Positions 33,061-46,062 of a stretch of DNA of 64,000 nt are shown in pieces (the stretch's first letter is position 1; every line of letters begins with the position of its first letter). A program made the translations under genes and the position numbers. Below the pieces are notes generated by a model. That model worked only from the letters and a program-made list of their open reading frames with translations, made no database searches and had not been told where the DNA came from. The DNA is from Lepiota brunneoincarnata (Eukaryota; Basidiomycota; Agaricomycetes; Agaricales; Agaricaceae). Location of the stretch: NCBI GenBank assembly GCA_023014365.1, contig JAEBUN010000014.1, positions 558,001 to 622,000 on the forward strand, read 5' to 3'.

Positions 33061-36000
33061 GCAATTATCCTTATGTCGCATACTATAGATGCCATGCCAT
33101 CCCACTCTGGCACCTAGCTCTTGAGCAAACCAAGCATCACCACTACAATTAAGGACATGTTTCAAGTCCTCCCAACATCACTACTTCCATCAACTCGGAC
33201 TGCCTGCTTAACCTCAAAGCCATGCTGCACACTATAAATATGCAGTTTGATGTAATCTAATGTTTGGGGAAGGTATTGCATGTTCCCATGGAAAGGGGAG
33301 TGACAGGAGTGGCATGACTGAGAAATTTGACAGAAAAGCTAAACTTGTATAAGGAATCCTAGAAATATGTGAAATCTGATAACAAACTATGTAGATACAG
33401 ACAGGCAAGGGCATGCTTCGGAAATATATGGCCCTTGGGGTACACAATGGTTTCCCCTGTCTAAGTACAACCAAGTTTGCACCTGAAGCTTGCATCCCCC
33501 AGGAAAAAATAATCAAATGTGTTCTGGGGATTGCACCTTGGCTGCCTTTCAGTAGGCATCCAAAAACTATCTCCCCCTGTTCCTCATCCAACCACTCCTT
33601 GTACCATCTCAAACTTTCCTGACACTCACCAATGTCCTTGACTCCATATCTGGCACCCTTGGATCCATATCCAACTTGCTCACCTCCTGATGATTATCTG
33701 TAAATGGGAATGAGTTGGCCTCGGATTCCTGCTGGCCTGAAGAGTGGTAAGAAAGCGAGTGCAATTGGGTCCATCAGTTGCAAATTTTATCTAGGAGAGT
33801 GAGAGGGAAGCAATGAGAGAGGGTGAGAGGGTGAGAGTTGAAAACTTGGATAACTCAGAGATGAGAAGGGAAGTTTTTCTTGATTTTGTAATACATTCTT
33901 GTAGCAAGTTTTTACACTACAAGGCAATGTTTTTGGATGGGAAAAGTGCAGTTTGGAACATGAGGAGGAAAGAAAAAAGATGTCCCTATGGAATATTGTA
34001 GGAAAATTAGTAACATATGGTTTTACCAAGGAAGGGAGGAAAGATACAAGAGAAAAGGAACAAGAAAGTTGCCTACACAAGCTGTGGCTTGTGTGAGGTG
34101 ACCACATGTGCCAGTGGGTTGTGTTATGTGTGTTCTAAGTAGTGAATGGGCTTGGAGTGTGTGGGTGCCGTGGTTGTCTCCATGATCTCCTCTGGATTAG
34201 TGGAAGAGGGGATGACAGGTGCTGCCATGCAAACAGCCATTGTCCACCTCCACAAGCCTGATTTGACATCTCCCCTCTTCCACTTCTCCAACACACTGAA
34301 GGACATATTTCCAACATGCCACATGTTCATAGGACACTGCAGGACAACATCAGATACATGGTAGTTATAAACTTCTGTTAATTTATGTAGCACCACCTCC
34401 TTCACCCCCCTTTCCCCTTCCATTACCCCTCTATATTCCTAGAGCATAAAAGCCCCATGTACTCAGTAGGAACAACAGCTAATCTACAACTTTTAACTTG
34501 CTCTCAACATCTCTTCCCTCTTTTCTCTGATTCCTTCTCTATCTCTCACTGTTCCTCTTCCCTGGTCATGTTTTCCAAAGCTGCTATGCAACTCCACTGT
34601 ACCACTGCCTATTCTACTGGGTTAGAATATAAGCAATAGACAAATGCTGTTGTGCTCATGTCCCAGAGTTCTTTAACACCCCATCAACCATCCCTTCAGT
34701 GGCACTGTGTAGGATAGTCCCAACAGATGGGGGGACATGATCTGCCTCAGATTGTGTTACTAGACTTATGGCTTGTTGGCTCCAGAATAATGGAGCATGG
34801 ATATTGAAAGACTCACCCAAATTGATATGTCAAACCCATTCAATAGTTCTCCAATCTCCTGTGATCTCTGGTGTCTCTAGAAGTGTGGGCTGCACATATT
34901 TAGCAGAGGCCCAGAGGGATTCAAAAAGACATATCCTGATAGTTAATTGTCTCCTCAGGTCCTCTCCTCTTTGCTTTCCTTGTTTCAATGCATCTTGACC
35001 TATTATTAATGCTTCTCACTTGTTTTACACTGATCTTTACTGCTAGAATATCACAGTTTTCCAGTGACTCATTTATTCACTCAATCCTACTTCTCCACCT
35101 ATCAGGTTCCATGCCTGAGGTGACAGGCATATGCTGCTGCACTTGCACCCCCCCCTCTACTGACAGCCACCCCTGCCAATAACACTCAGTACAGAGTGAT
35201 GACAATGGCCACCATCAAAGCTGGGTCTCCCCCAGCTTATCCTTTCACCTCCAGAACTCTGGGGCCCACCAGTTGCAAAAGGCAGTTTGGTCATATGTGT
35301 CTCAGTCACACATTATGGCATTATACAAATATTAACATTTTTGACAAAATGTAGCCTGTGTCTGTATTGGTGACCATAAGAGGCCTACTACAGTCACCTG
35401 AGACCTGCCAGAGTTGGTCCCTATGGATAGGAGGTACAAAAGAATAGTTATAAAAATCAGTTTTGTTTGTACACTCAGTACCCATCATGTGGGACCCTTC
35501 TTTCACTTACTCCATCACCTGCACATAGTTTCCCATGTACATACAGAGTCATGAACCCCCCTAATGCTGGAGGTGTTAGGGGAGGATAATGCACCAGAAC
35601 CAAGTTGATATTCAGGTGGCGATTACAATTGCCACCCATGCTATATATATACATAGTGGCCTGCACACAGACTGGGTAACCAAGTACTATGTAAGCTACC
35701 AGTAATAACATATGCAAACAATAAACAAACAACTATTAGTAATGAAGTCACTTGGGGATTGGACTCAGGGATGAGGGTGGCCAAAGGCCAAGACTGGGCT
35801 TGGGCATCAGGCACCAGCTAGAGAGGCCAAGCCCAGACGTCCAACTGCAGGCCCCTAGATGTACCTTGCATAAGGGGGAGCACACACCACCAGTCCCTTT
35901 ACAGGAGGTACCTCCAATGCCTAATATACTCATTTCATGTGGCCACCTTGCCTGCCAAACACAGCAAGCAAATGACTGTACCAATTCATTGTGAAATCCC

Positions 36001-36143
36001 TTGAGAAATGAGGCAGCAATGCCCCCATGATCACCTCAAATGTGACTGTCCTCCAAGCACAAGACCCAAACACCAAATCTCCATCTCCACCAGCCACCCC
36101 AACCCCAAAATGACCCTGCCAGAACCTGAGGACATGTGACCAG
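33061..36143. other. Intergenic, no supported gene
   Basis: CpG-poor sequence with only short ORFs on both strands and no protein I recognise. A small inverted repeat (GGTGGC...GCCACC) lies near 35617-35638. No TE ends with target duplications were found. Confidence 0.4.
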
Positions 36144-36500
36144 GTGAGTAATAGGATGGCAAACAAAGAGAATATCACCATGGCAGATGTTTTCCACTTC
36201 ACTGAGGAGGGGAGAACCCAACCACCAACCAATCAGCCAACAGAGCAAATGGATGAAGACACAACTCCCAGCTGGGAGGAAGAGATTTTAAGGGCTGAAC
36301 TGAGAGCCCTGCTGAGAGACATGACCAACATTACCAAGAAGCTAACCATAGCCTTTAATTACACAGATACCCATCACTGGGGCCACAAAATCACCTTCCT
36401 CATTGAGAACCTCACTGCAAAGGTGATTGACCAACCACAGACTGAAGACACAATGAAACAAGAGGAAGTCCTCAATGTTGCCCAGGTTAGGGATTCACTC

Positions 36501-36859
36501 TTGAGTAGCATGGTGTTCAACACAGGATGTCTATACAGACTTGGTCCTGTCCTACTAGGTGTGACTTGGAGATGATGGAGCACTAGAGTCCAGCCGGTTT
36601 AAGGGCAAAGAGGTATAGGAGGCAAGAACTTTATAACACTAAGATAAGGATACAAGGTATTGTACTGTATCCTTATATACTTCTAAGTGTGGCTGTACTC
36701 CTACTATAATTATCCAGACAAGAGTAACTATGAGTCAGAGATAAGAAACATGAGGCATAACTAAGAATAGTCCTTCTGATGTACACTACTGATGGTTTCA
36801 TAGTGACATGGGAATATAAACTAAAAATAACTGTCCTTCTGAATAGACTTCTGATAACA
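36501..36859 (-). repeat. 3' LTR of gypsy A
   Basis: About 358 bp nearly identical to 44292-44650. The ends can be read as TGAGTAGC...GATAACA with a 4-bp duplication CTCT/CTCA, or one base earlier with an exact 5-bp CACTC (36496-36500 and 44649-44653). Gypsy A pol reads on the minus strand, so this left copy is the 3' LTR. Confidence 0.88.
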
Positions 36860-36971
36860 TTAGGTCCGTTTCTAGAGTTGTTTTCCATTACAACTTGTTA
36901 GTTTCCTTCTTCCAGGTATTTGGCTAGGTAATTTGGTTCATAATAGTCGATCTGGGGTTGGTCGGTGGAGT

Positions 36972-38349
36972 CTAGTCAAGGGGGAATGACAGGTGAAAAG
37001 GTAGGGGTAGGGGTTCTGTGGAGATTGAGTACAGTGGTGGTTTCTGGGGAAGGGAGTTGTCTTGGATAGAATATGTCATATAGGAGTTGTCTGAAGTGAG
37101 GGCTTTCAATTCTATCTTCTGTAGGGATGATTTGGTTTTCTTCAGAAGGAACCGCATGGTTCTCCTCATGATGTTGGACTCAGCAACCTCGTCATAACAT
37201 TCCTCATAGTAGTTGTCGTTAGTGAGGTTGATGTATTGACTAGGAGTGGAGGGGGTCATCATGGGGCAGGCTGCTGAAGTTTGGGAGTAGGGGGTATGTC
37301 GGGTCTTTCGAGCTGGGCATTCGGTCCGTTTATGGCGCAGTTGGAAAACTGCGCAGTGGGGGCATCTATATTTGATGCAGTTGTAGGAGTAGTGTCCTGG
37401 GGCATATTGTTTGCACCTGAGGCAGGCAAATTGGGGGCAGTCTATGGCCCAGTGTCCGGTATGTCTGCATTGGATGCAGACTGATCTGTTGGTGGTTCAG
37501 GGGTTGGTTCATGTGTGAATGGGATTGGGGGAGTTCCAAACCGGGACATGGTTATTGGTGACAGTGTGGGTGGTGTTCCCATTGGGGATGAGATGTCTGA
37601 AAGGGTTTCTGATATTGGTGGGCTTTCTTCCCTTATTGGGAGTGGTGGTGGTGATAGTAGCAGGGGTCTTTGTGGCAGTGGGGGTGATGGTTGTGGTGGG
37701 GGACTGCGAGGTATGTACCTTGTTTTGTTTGGGTAAGTTCTTTGACACCTTGGACATGAGGCTCGATCTTGAGTGGAGAAGTTGCTCAAGTGATTCTGCC
37801 CAGGCCCATTGCATATTGTATGCAGTAGTGAGAGCCTTAGTCTGTCATACATGGTGGGTGTAGTTGTACCAGAGTTGTCAGTTGTATTCTGAAATTGGAG
37901 AGTGTTCCAATTTATTTGTAAGGGCTCCATCAGTGGCAGCCTTGTGCAGATCTCCATCAGAAGGGTGATCTGGTCCATGTGGTCGTACTCTAGCTGTATG
38001 GTATCTAAGGGAGGCGGCTGGGGCAACTGTTGGTTCTGGGGTGGCGTTGGGATCAGGGGTCTTGTCTCTGAGGGAGGTGTAAGCAGGCGGCAAAGGTGTG
38101 AGAGGGGGCATTGGGAGACAGGGCTGGAATGGGAGTTGTTTGAAGTGTTGTATGTTTGACACTTGCATTATTGACTATGATGATAGAGGATGATGAGGAA
38201 GTTGGGGAGGGTGTTGTTGAGTAGGGGGGAGTGGTTTGAGGGTGGTTGAGGTCAAGGTTCATGGGCATCTTTTTAAGTATGTTTGGTGTGGGAGCAGAGT
38301 TGTCTTTGGTAGGTTTTGGTGGGTTTCTGGTCTTTCTGGAGAATTCCAT
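36972..38349 (-). pseudogene. Gypsy A third ORF with three zinc knuckles
   Basis: Downstream of the chromodomain in the pol direction. It starts MEFSRKTRNPPKPTKDN at 38349 and passes through a long proline/serine-rich region with at least two frame changes. It then encodes three knuckle-like motifs around 37300-37480: CIQCRHTGHWAIDC, CLRCKQYAPGHYSYNC and CPHCAVFQLRHKRTEC. It ends with a K-rich helical tail at 36972. Standard gypsy elements lack an ORF here. CCHC repeats imply nucleic-acid binding; its role in the element is unknown. Frameshifts show this copy is decayed. Confidence 0.6.
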
Positions 38350-41300
38350 GAGCTTCTTTATACTCGGTTAAGTATTCTTCGGCATTTGTGCAGAGTGTTT
38401 CATCAGTGATCCATTCATTCTCCATGTGGGAGTATCCTTTCCATTTGATGTAGTATTGGAGTTTTCCATGGTATCAGCAGTGATTGAGAATAGCTTCTAT
38501 CTCATATTCTTCTTCTTCATTGATGATGTCTGGTGGTGGTGGAGTCAGGGTGAGATCCATATGCTTCTGTTTCGGTATATGGGGTTAGAAGATTTTGGTG
38601 GAATACCGGATGTATCTTCCATTTGATTGGAAGTTTTAGTTTGTATGTGAGTGGCAATAAGACTTCTGAGATAAGGAAAGGTCCTAGTCTTTTTGGGGAT
38701 ATTTTGTTGGAGATGAAGGGGAGTTTGAGGTTCTTGGCTTCTAGCAATACTTTCTGACATGTTTCAAGGGGTTTGACAGTTCTTCTGGTTCTTTGTTTCA
38801 TAATGTCAGTGGAGAGTTGATGTGCTGTGTGTGCTTCTTTTCTGGTGTCATTGAGGAGTCTGATACGTTCATCTACTGATGGAAAGTTCGAAGTTTCCAT
38901 TACCATGGGTATCGGCAGAGGGTTGTATCCCATGATTAGTTCAAATGGGGATTTCTACCTTGAGGCATGTATTTTGGAGTTGTGTGCGAACTCGGCAATA
39001 GGAAGGGTTTCTGACCAGTCAAGGGGGTTCCTGGTGCAGTATATGGTGAGATAGGTCTCAATTTCTTGGTTGTATTGTTTGGTGGAACCATCTGTCTGGG
39101 GATGGTATGTGGTTGAGAATGCTTGTTGGATATTTAGGCGTTTGGCTAGCTCTCGGAGTGAGTTGGCAGCAAATCTGGGGTCTCAATCTGATATGATTTT
39201 GTCAGGTAGTCTGAATCTGGTGAAGATTTTTTTTATTAATAATTCGTCTGATGTCGTCGGCATTTGATCAATCTGAGGTTGGGATGAAAATTACCCCTTT
39301 TGTAAGGCTGTGGTCCACCATGGACAATATTGCATTGTGGCCGGCACTAGGCAGTAGACCAGTGATAAGATCCCATGAGATTTTGGCAAATGAGCATTTG
39401 GAAGATAATGGTGGGATCAAGTTGAGTTGGTGTGTGATCCGGTCTGCATATGATTTTGTGTTGCTGACACTCAGGACAGCCTTTGATGTAGTTCTTTTTG
39501 AACATCAACATTCCTGGCCAATATACTTCTTTCTTGGCAAGGCGGTATGTTTCCTGTTCTCCAGGGTGGCCACGTGTAGGGTGGTCAGTGGTATCTTGTG
39601 ATGACATTGCATCTGAGTTGGAGATCTTCTGGAATGATGACACGTTCTTGGAACGTGAGGAGTGGACCATTTGAGGTTGGGACTGTTCCAAAGTCTTTAT
39701 CGGTGGCATTAGGGTGGGATTTCTTTTAGGAGTTTGAATGCTTTGGTGGTTCTAGCATTGGGTGATTCCATGATTCTTTCTTGGAGTTCCATATCGACGG
39801 TGGCAATAAAGAGGTGTTCTGGGAGTACTGTGATCAGGTTTTGATCTTCTATGTCAGGGGTGGCAACAAAGAGGTTGTTTGGAAGCATGGTGACATCTTT
39901 GTTATCATTATCCTCATCAGGGATGTGGTCTGGACGTCTTGATAGAGTGTCTGGTACTGGGATCTTTGATCCTGGGACATGTTCTAGTTTGAAGTTGTAG
40001 TCGGTGAGGGTCTGGACCCATTGTGCTTGTTGGCGGTTGATTTTCTGGGGTTTATGCCAGTATGTTAGGTTTTGATGATCCATTCTGATACGGACAGTGT
40101 GGGGGCTGCCAAGGAGGTAGTGGCACCATTCTTTGAGGGCTCGGATAATAGCAAGGAGTTCCCTGTCATAGATATCATAATTGCATTCTGCTGGTCCAAA
40201 CATTTTTGAATAGAATGATATGGGTTTCCATATTCTGTTGATGTCGTGTTGGTACAGGACAGCTCCTGATGTGAATTTGGAAGCATTGGCTTCTAGGCGG
40301 GCATGAGGAGTACCGGTTCTTTTAAGAATTCATTCTTGAGCATTTCGAATGCTTTCTGTTGTTCTTCTTTCCATTCAAATTTGTTTAATTTGGATAGGAG
40401 TTGGTTAAGGGGTTTGGTGCAGTGGGAGTAGCTGCAGATGAACTTCTGGTAGAAGTTACAGAATCCGATGAATTTCTGAATGTGTTGGACTGTTTTTGGC
40501 ACTGGCCAGTCTTCTATTCTCTTGAGTTTTCCAGGGTCCATTTTTATTTTGTCTGGCATGATGATCATGCCAAGATATTCAAGTTGTTGCTTGTTGAATT
40601 CGCATTTTTCCATTTTGAGGTAGAGGTCATTTTCCTGCAAGATCTGTAGTACTTTTTCCATAAGTTGGTTGGTTTCTTCTTGGGTTTTGCTGTAAATTAG
40701 GATATCATCCATATAGATGATGATTCCTCCTTTCTCCATTATCTCGGAGAATGACATGTCCATCATGTGTTGGAATGTTGTGGGACTATTGCAAAGTCCA
40801 AAAAACATTACAGTTGGTTCAAAAAGACCCATGGGAGTCTTGAATGCTGCTTTCCATTGATTGCCATCTTTGATTCTGATGTTATTGTATCCTAGGTGGA
40901 TGTTGAGCTTTGTGAAATACTTAGCTCCTTTGAGTTTATCCATGATAGAGGAAATCATAGGGATTGGGTAGGCATTTTTGATGGTGTGATCATTTAGATA
41001 ATGATAGTCTTGGCAGGGTCAGAGGTCTCCTCCTTTCTTGGCAACAAAGAAGAAGGGTGATGCCATAGGGGATTTTGAGGGGTGGATGTACCCTTTTCGA
41101 AGGTTTTCATCTATAAATTCTTTTAGTGCTTTTTCTTCAGCAGGTGCCACTTGATAAGGTTTCATTGATTTTGCTTCAAATGTTGGTTTTAGTTTGATTT
41201 CATGATCAAACATTCTTGATGGTGGGAATTGTTCAGATGCTTTCTTGTTGAATATTTTAGCCCATTGGGCAAATCTCCAAGGGATCTCGGGTGGTTCATT

Positions 41301-41913
41301 GTTTGATTCCAGTTGTTTTCCTTTTTGGTTTGCTGATTTTGTTGGGTTGTGTTGCTCATTGTGGAGCATTGTGGCATGTGTGGCTTTGGCGTTTACTTTT
41401 AATGGGGTTAGAAGCATTGGGTTCATTTCTCTTTCTAAAGAGAAGGTGTTGAGGTCAACATTTGACAGGTTGACGTATTCTTTGGGGTTTTCCTCAGGTT
41501 GGGAGGTTTTTCCAGCCATTATGTCCACTGGCAATGGAGTTGAGTTTGACAGGTCATTGTAGGGTTCTGAGGAGTTTGGAAAAGTCTTGGTGATCGATTT
41601 GGGGTTTCCAAGAGAATGTCTTGGTCTTCCAGTTGATGTTGGGATTGTATTGTTCCAACCAGGGAAATCCAATGATGAGAGCCTTCTCACCAGTGTTTGT
41701 GATGTACACTTCTAGTGTGCAATCTCTTCCATCAATGATGGTTCTGATTTTGATGTATTCATGGATCTTACCATGTTGATTGTCAGTTCCGTCAACATTG
41801 CTGAGAGGGATTGGTTGGTCCAGCCATTTGGTTTGATAACCATATCGTTCAATGACTTTGTGGGATATGAAGTTCCCTTGGGCTCCTGAGTCTATCAGGG
41901 CAGTGATGGCCAT
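38350..41913 (-). pseudogene. Gypsy A pol: protease, RT, RNase H, integrase, chromodomain
   Basis: Domains in order on the minus strand. Aspartic protease (ALIDSGAQGNF, 41554-41913). RT (ASPFFFVAKKGGDL near 41020-41070, FFGLCNSPTTFQ, IIYMDDILIYSK near 40700). RNase H (YDRELLAIIRALKEW, 39709-40203). Integrase zinc site (CPECQQHK near 39460). Integrase C-terminus (LGPFLISEVL) and chromodomain (YEIEAILNHC then LQYYIKWKGYSHMENEW, about 38400-38520). It is a Ty3/gypsy chromovirus. The frame is broken by shifts between protease and RT and near 40290. There are also TGA stops, for example between GGDL and PCQDY near 41018 and inside the chromodomain. Confidence 0.85.
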
Positions 41914-42127
41914 GGGTTTTGATGTCTGTTCACTCCAAATCTCGATGGGTAAGAAAAGGGATCATTTATTTGGGGATAGTCGTAATTGTACAGAGTTTAT
42001 TGAGAAAATGTCCTTCTGGGAGTGAGAGTATGAAATGTCCTTCTGAGTTCTGGAATGTGCAGGGGCACATCGATCAACAGTGTTCCTTTTTAAAAATCCT
42101 GAAATGGATGCATCTCCAGATCCTTGG

Positions 42128-43279
42128 CTAGCGCAGAGTGGAGTTCTTGTTGGAGTTCAGGGTCGAGGTCATTGACCATTTGGTGCATTTGAGATGCAAC
42201 TTCTGCAATGGCAAGAGAGTACTTGCATTGTGGTGATTGTTGGGCATTCTGGTTTGGGAATCTGGGACGAGTGTTTTGTTGTCCAGGAAAAGGATGGTTG
42301 GGGTTTCTTGCAGAGCAAGGGAGATTGGTACACATTCCTGGAAGTGTCTGGCTGGTGGTGGTTTTGGGTATTTACTGACCCAATGGTCTTTAGCTCTGCA
42401 TCGGAAGCATTCCTGGCTCTGATATGATTTCATTTGTTGTCCAGTGACAATGGCATCTAACTCCAATGGTTCTTGTGTGGAGTCTTCTTTGGTATATTCC
42501 AGTTGTGGAATTTCGGGATAAGGATCTTCGAATCCTTCTTCTACTGTGGCATGGTCTATTTCCATGGCATGTGGGTCTTGTGGGGTGAAATGTGGAGTGT
42601 TGCTTCTTTGGTAAAACTGTGCATAGGGCACGTTGTTGTTTGGACAGTTTGATCCACAGTTGGGTTGGTATTGGTTCCTTTGAGGGAATGTGTTTCTGGG
42701 TGTGCCATACAGGGCATTGATTCTTTGGAAGTTGTCATCAGGTTTGTTGGCTTGGGTATACCAAGCGGTGATGGTTGTCAGAGGATTCTCCAATTTGTCA
42801 ATCTTCATTGCGATGTGCCGATAGATTGCTTTATGATATAGATTGATCAATGTTTGATCTTCATGAAGTCCGGATTGTCAGACAAGTTCCTTGAACTGAG
42901 CGTTGAACTCAGTCATTGGTTTGCCTGCTTGGTGCAGGGTTTGAAGTCTGGTATGCGCATACACATGTTTGTCTGCTGGGGTGAAATTGGCTCTAAGCCG
43001 GACAGTGAAGTTGTCCCATGACTCCATGGCTATGGGTTGTCCTTGTTGGGTTTGGGCATTCCTCTCATGGAGGTATTGTCTGGCCCAGGCTTGGGTATCT
43101 CCTGATTGCATCGTCAAGAGGATAAATAGGGTCCTGGCAAGGTTGGTGTTGTAGGTAGTTGCATTAGCAAGTACATAAACTTCACATTGGAAGATCCAAT
43201 CTTTGAAGAGTCTTCTAGTTCCATCGAAGGCAATGGGTTTGAGGAGTCCTAATTCCTTTGGGGTATGTGTGGTGGCCAT
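42128..43279 (-). pseudogene. Gypsy A gag
   Basis: Start MATTHTPKELGLLKPIAFDG at 43279; capsid-like core (RLFKDWIFQCEVYVLANATT, ESWDNFTVRLRANFTPADKH). A single TGA interrupts the frame at 42878-42880. The C-terminal part has a knuckle CFRCRAKDHWVSKY in which the last cysteine is replaced. The open frame extends upstream to 43567 with a P/Q-rich leader, and beyond it a basic coiled-coil segment (about 43570-43690) may be another short ORF. Confidence 0.78.
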
Positions 43280-44291
43280 TATTTGTAATTGTCTGGGTGG
43301 TAGCAGCAGTGGTCTTGGTGGTTGCGGCGGTTGTACAGGTGGTGCTGGTAGGGCTAAGGGTTGTACTGGTGCGGGTAATGCAGGTGGTTGAGGATTGGGG
43401 TCTGATTGGTTGTCGTTGGTGAGGTAGACATCTGAGTTGTTGTCTGCTGAGGGAGTTCTTCCTTGATTTACTGCATATTCGTGACACAGTGAGTAGGTTT
43501 TCCTCTGATTGGGAAAGTTCTCTTGGTTGTTTGAGGGTGTATTCAAGTTTTTGAAGTTCGAAGTCATTTAGTGGGTCTACTTTAGCATGGTATTCTTTGG
43601 CTTGTTTACATCTTCTTTCTTCTTGTTTGTAGTGTTCTTTTAACTCTCTTTCATGTTGTATTCTTTGTCGTTCTGCTAGTTCTTCAGCAAAACTTGTTCA
43701 AGTATGTGTTGATGTACTTGAAGCAGGTGAATTGAATGGGGATGGGGGGTAGAACGGGGAAGGTGTCTGAGTGGGGATAGGGTTTCTTCTCAGATCTGGG
43801 TTTTGGGTTCCTGATCCAGAGATTCTACTTCTCAATTTGGGAGGAGAGGGTGATGGGGATTCTCAGGCTGAGAATTTCTTTGGAGGGGTGGTGATATTTG
43901 TCTAGCAATTGATTATCGCTAGAAGTATGAAGAATTGGGTGGCAATTATGGATATTCCTGAATACAGGTTCCACGATCTGATGACACAACAGTGGCAGGG
44001 GCAAGTGATGCATTTGAGTTCTAGGGTGATTATTTGGTAGGCAATGAGGGTGGCAGTTGATGTAAAGACGAATATGAGGAGGTAAGCCAGGTCTGCTGGC
44101 AGGGGCAGGATGAAGATAAGAACGTAGCAATAGCTACAGAGAATGTCACAATTGGTGACAACATCGTATTCTACAACACAGAGTACCTTGACATGTTCAG
44201 TACGTCAGCAAAGCAGAGCAGAGCAGAGGGCGAGCAAGAGATAAGCAGCAAAGTATCTTAGTGTTTTGTTACCTGGGTTAGGGGTTTGCTC

Positions 44292-44650
44292 TTGAGTAGC
44301 ATGGCGTTCAACACAGGATGTCTATACAGACTTGGTCCTGTCCTACTAGGCATGACTTGGAGACGATGGAGCACTATAGTCCAGCCGGTTTAAGGGCAAA
44401 GAGGTATAGGAGGCAAGAACTTTATAACACTAAGATAAGGATACAAGGTATTGTACTGTATCCTTATATACTTCTAAGTGTGGCTGTACTCCTACTATAA
44501 TTATCTGGACCAGAGTAACTATGAGTCAGAGATAAGAAACGTGAGGCATAACTAAGAATAGTCCTTCTGATGTACACTACTGATGGTTTCATAGTGACAT
44601 GGGAATATAAACTAAAAATAACCATCCTTCTGAATAGACTTCTGATAACA
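44292..44650 (-). repeat. 5' LTR of gypsy A
   Basis: Matches 36501-36859 with only scattered differences, so the insertion is relatively recent compared with the decay of its host ORF1. It contains a TATATAC box near 44465. Confidence 0.88.
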
Positions 44651-45099
44651 CTCAAGGCCATCCATGCCCTAGCCAACAACGTCACAAAGATAGCAGACTC
44701 AACCACCATTCAATAGTCAAGGATTGAGGCCCTTGAGCAACACCTCACACAACCCCCACAACACACAAACACCTCACCCCCAACCAACAGAAACCCCCAC
44801 ACAGGCCTAGAGGTGAGCATCCACTGACCCCCCACACATGCCACTTAAGCACAAGTGGTGTCCACCAAAGCACAACCCCCACCCCCACCCCCATCTCCCA
44901 AGTGATTAACCCAATCAAACCTAGCCAAATCCCACCACCCATCAAGACTTGTCATTGCCTTCAATCAGCCAATCCCCCCAGATGCAGAAAGAGATGAAGC
45001 CTCCATTGTTATGGACATCAATAAACACCTAGAATCATGACAGGAGTCAAAACACCTCAAAGTAACCACTATCAAGTGGAACCTCCATGGCAACTGCAT

Positions 45100-45417
45100 T
45101 GTTATCTGGGTAAGGGATCATCACTTAGTGGCAATACCTCTTACTCTCTACAGGCATCTATACCTGATGTGTTCCTAGAGATATTCAGAGGTCAACTTGT
45201 GAACATGAACACTTAGCAATTGCTTGGGAGAGCAAAGGTAAGTGTATAGAACAAACTACACTATACTGGAGTACATAGGTAATTCTACTGTATTTATATA
45301 TGTATTTACAGTGGCTGTGCTACTGCTATATTTGGGAAGTACTAGATGGTTGGGGATTGTTCTATTCTAGGAATGTTCTGGATCATTCTGGGAGGATTCT
45401 GGAAGGTTCTGATAACA
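45100..45417. repeat. Solo LTR in LINE ORF1, 5-bp TSD TGCAT
   Basis: 318 bp starting TGTTATCTGG and ending TTCTGATAACA, so the outer seven bases are inverted repeats. TGCAT flanks it at 45095-45099 and 45418-45422, and removal restores the ORF1 frame. TATATA box near 45295. The end sequence resembles the gypsy A LTR end. Confidence 0.88.
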
Positions 45418-46062
45418 TGCATAGTATTCACATGTACCAACCAAACAGCTGCAGAATTGAACAAATTTGCAGGTGCCTTCCCTGACATAATAGTACCTGG
45501 CCATGAAGGGACAACTCACAAGGACAAACAATGGTACAAGATAGAAATGAACAATGTCAGAACAGGTGTACTTGACAGCCTGCTTGGAGGTATGTACAGC
45601 CCAGAACATATACACAGATACCTACAGGAATACAACCCAGAATATGCCAAACTGAATGTTGTGCAATTACCACAATGGGTCCAACCAGAAAGCAAACTCC
45701 AGACACAGAACTACTCATCAGTAGTCTTTGCAATAGATGACAGGGACCAACAGACACACCTCATAGAAAATGTCAAGACACTCACAGCCTTCAGTCACAT
45801 CATACAACTCAGAGACTGGGCAGACAGACCACCAATTACCCAATGCTGATGATGCTGGCTCTTTGACCACAGGACCACTGAATGCAAGGCAGAAACCCCA
45901 AAATGCCACCTCTGCAACACTGAACACCTGGAGGAAGAACACCTGACAGCTTGTAGAGAATGTGAGTCCCAGATGGAGCTTGACAATGAAAGCTGCCTCT
46001 ACACCATCACATGTGTCAACTGCAAGAAGGCTGGTGCAGAAGACTCATTCCACCCATCTAAC

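Larger units (their letters stand above)
36144..46060 (+). pseudogene. LINE-type ORF1 (nucleic-acid-binding), split by gypsy A and a solo LTR
   Basis: Three plus-strand pieces (36144-36500, about 44651-45099, 45418-46060) join in frame once two insertions are removed: VRDSL/KAIHALANNVT across gypsy A, and NCI/VFTCTNQTAAEL across the solo LTR. The protein starts with an acidic, helical region (EEEILRAELRALLRDM), then a proline-rich part. A compact domain follows (HKDKQWYKIEMNNVRTG, SSVVFAIDDRDQQTHL), then a zinc-knuckle region (CWLFDHRTTEC, CHLCNTEHLEEEHLTAC). That order is typical of gag-like ORF1 of fungal non-LTR elements. Several stops interrupt it, including a TGA pair inside the first knuckle near 45847 and a TAG near 44715. 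A reverse transcriptase for this element is not seen. Confidence 0.65.

Noticed and set aside
37515..37863. Gly/Val-rich plus-strand ORFs in gypsy A
   Set aside because: They are complements of the Pro/Thr-rich third ORF and carry no motif.
43215..43487. Thr-rich minus-strand ORF overlapping gypsy A gag
   Set aside because: Shadow of the P/Q-rich gag leader in another frame.
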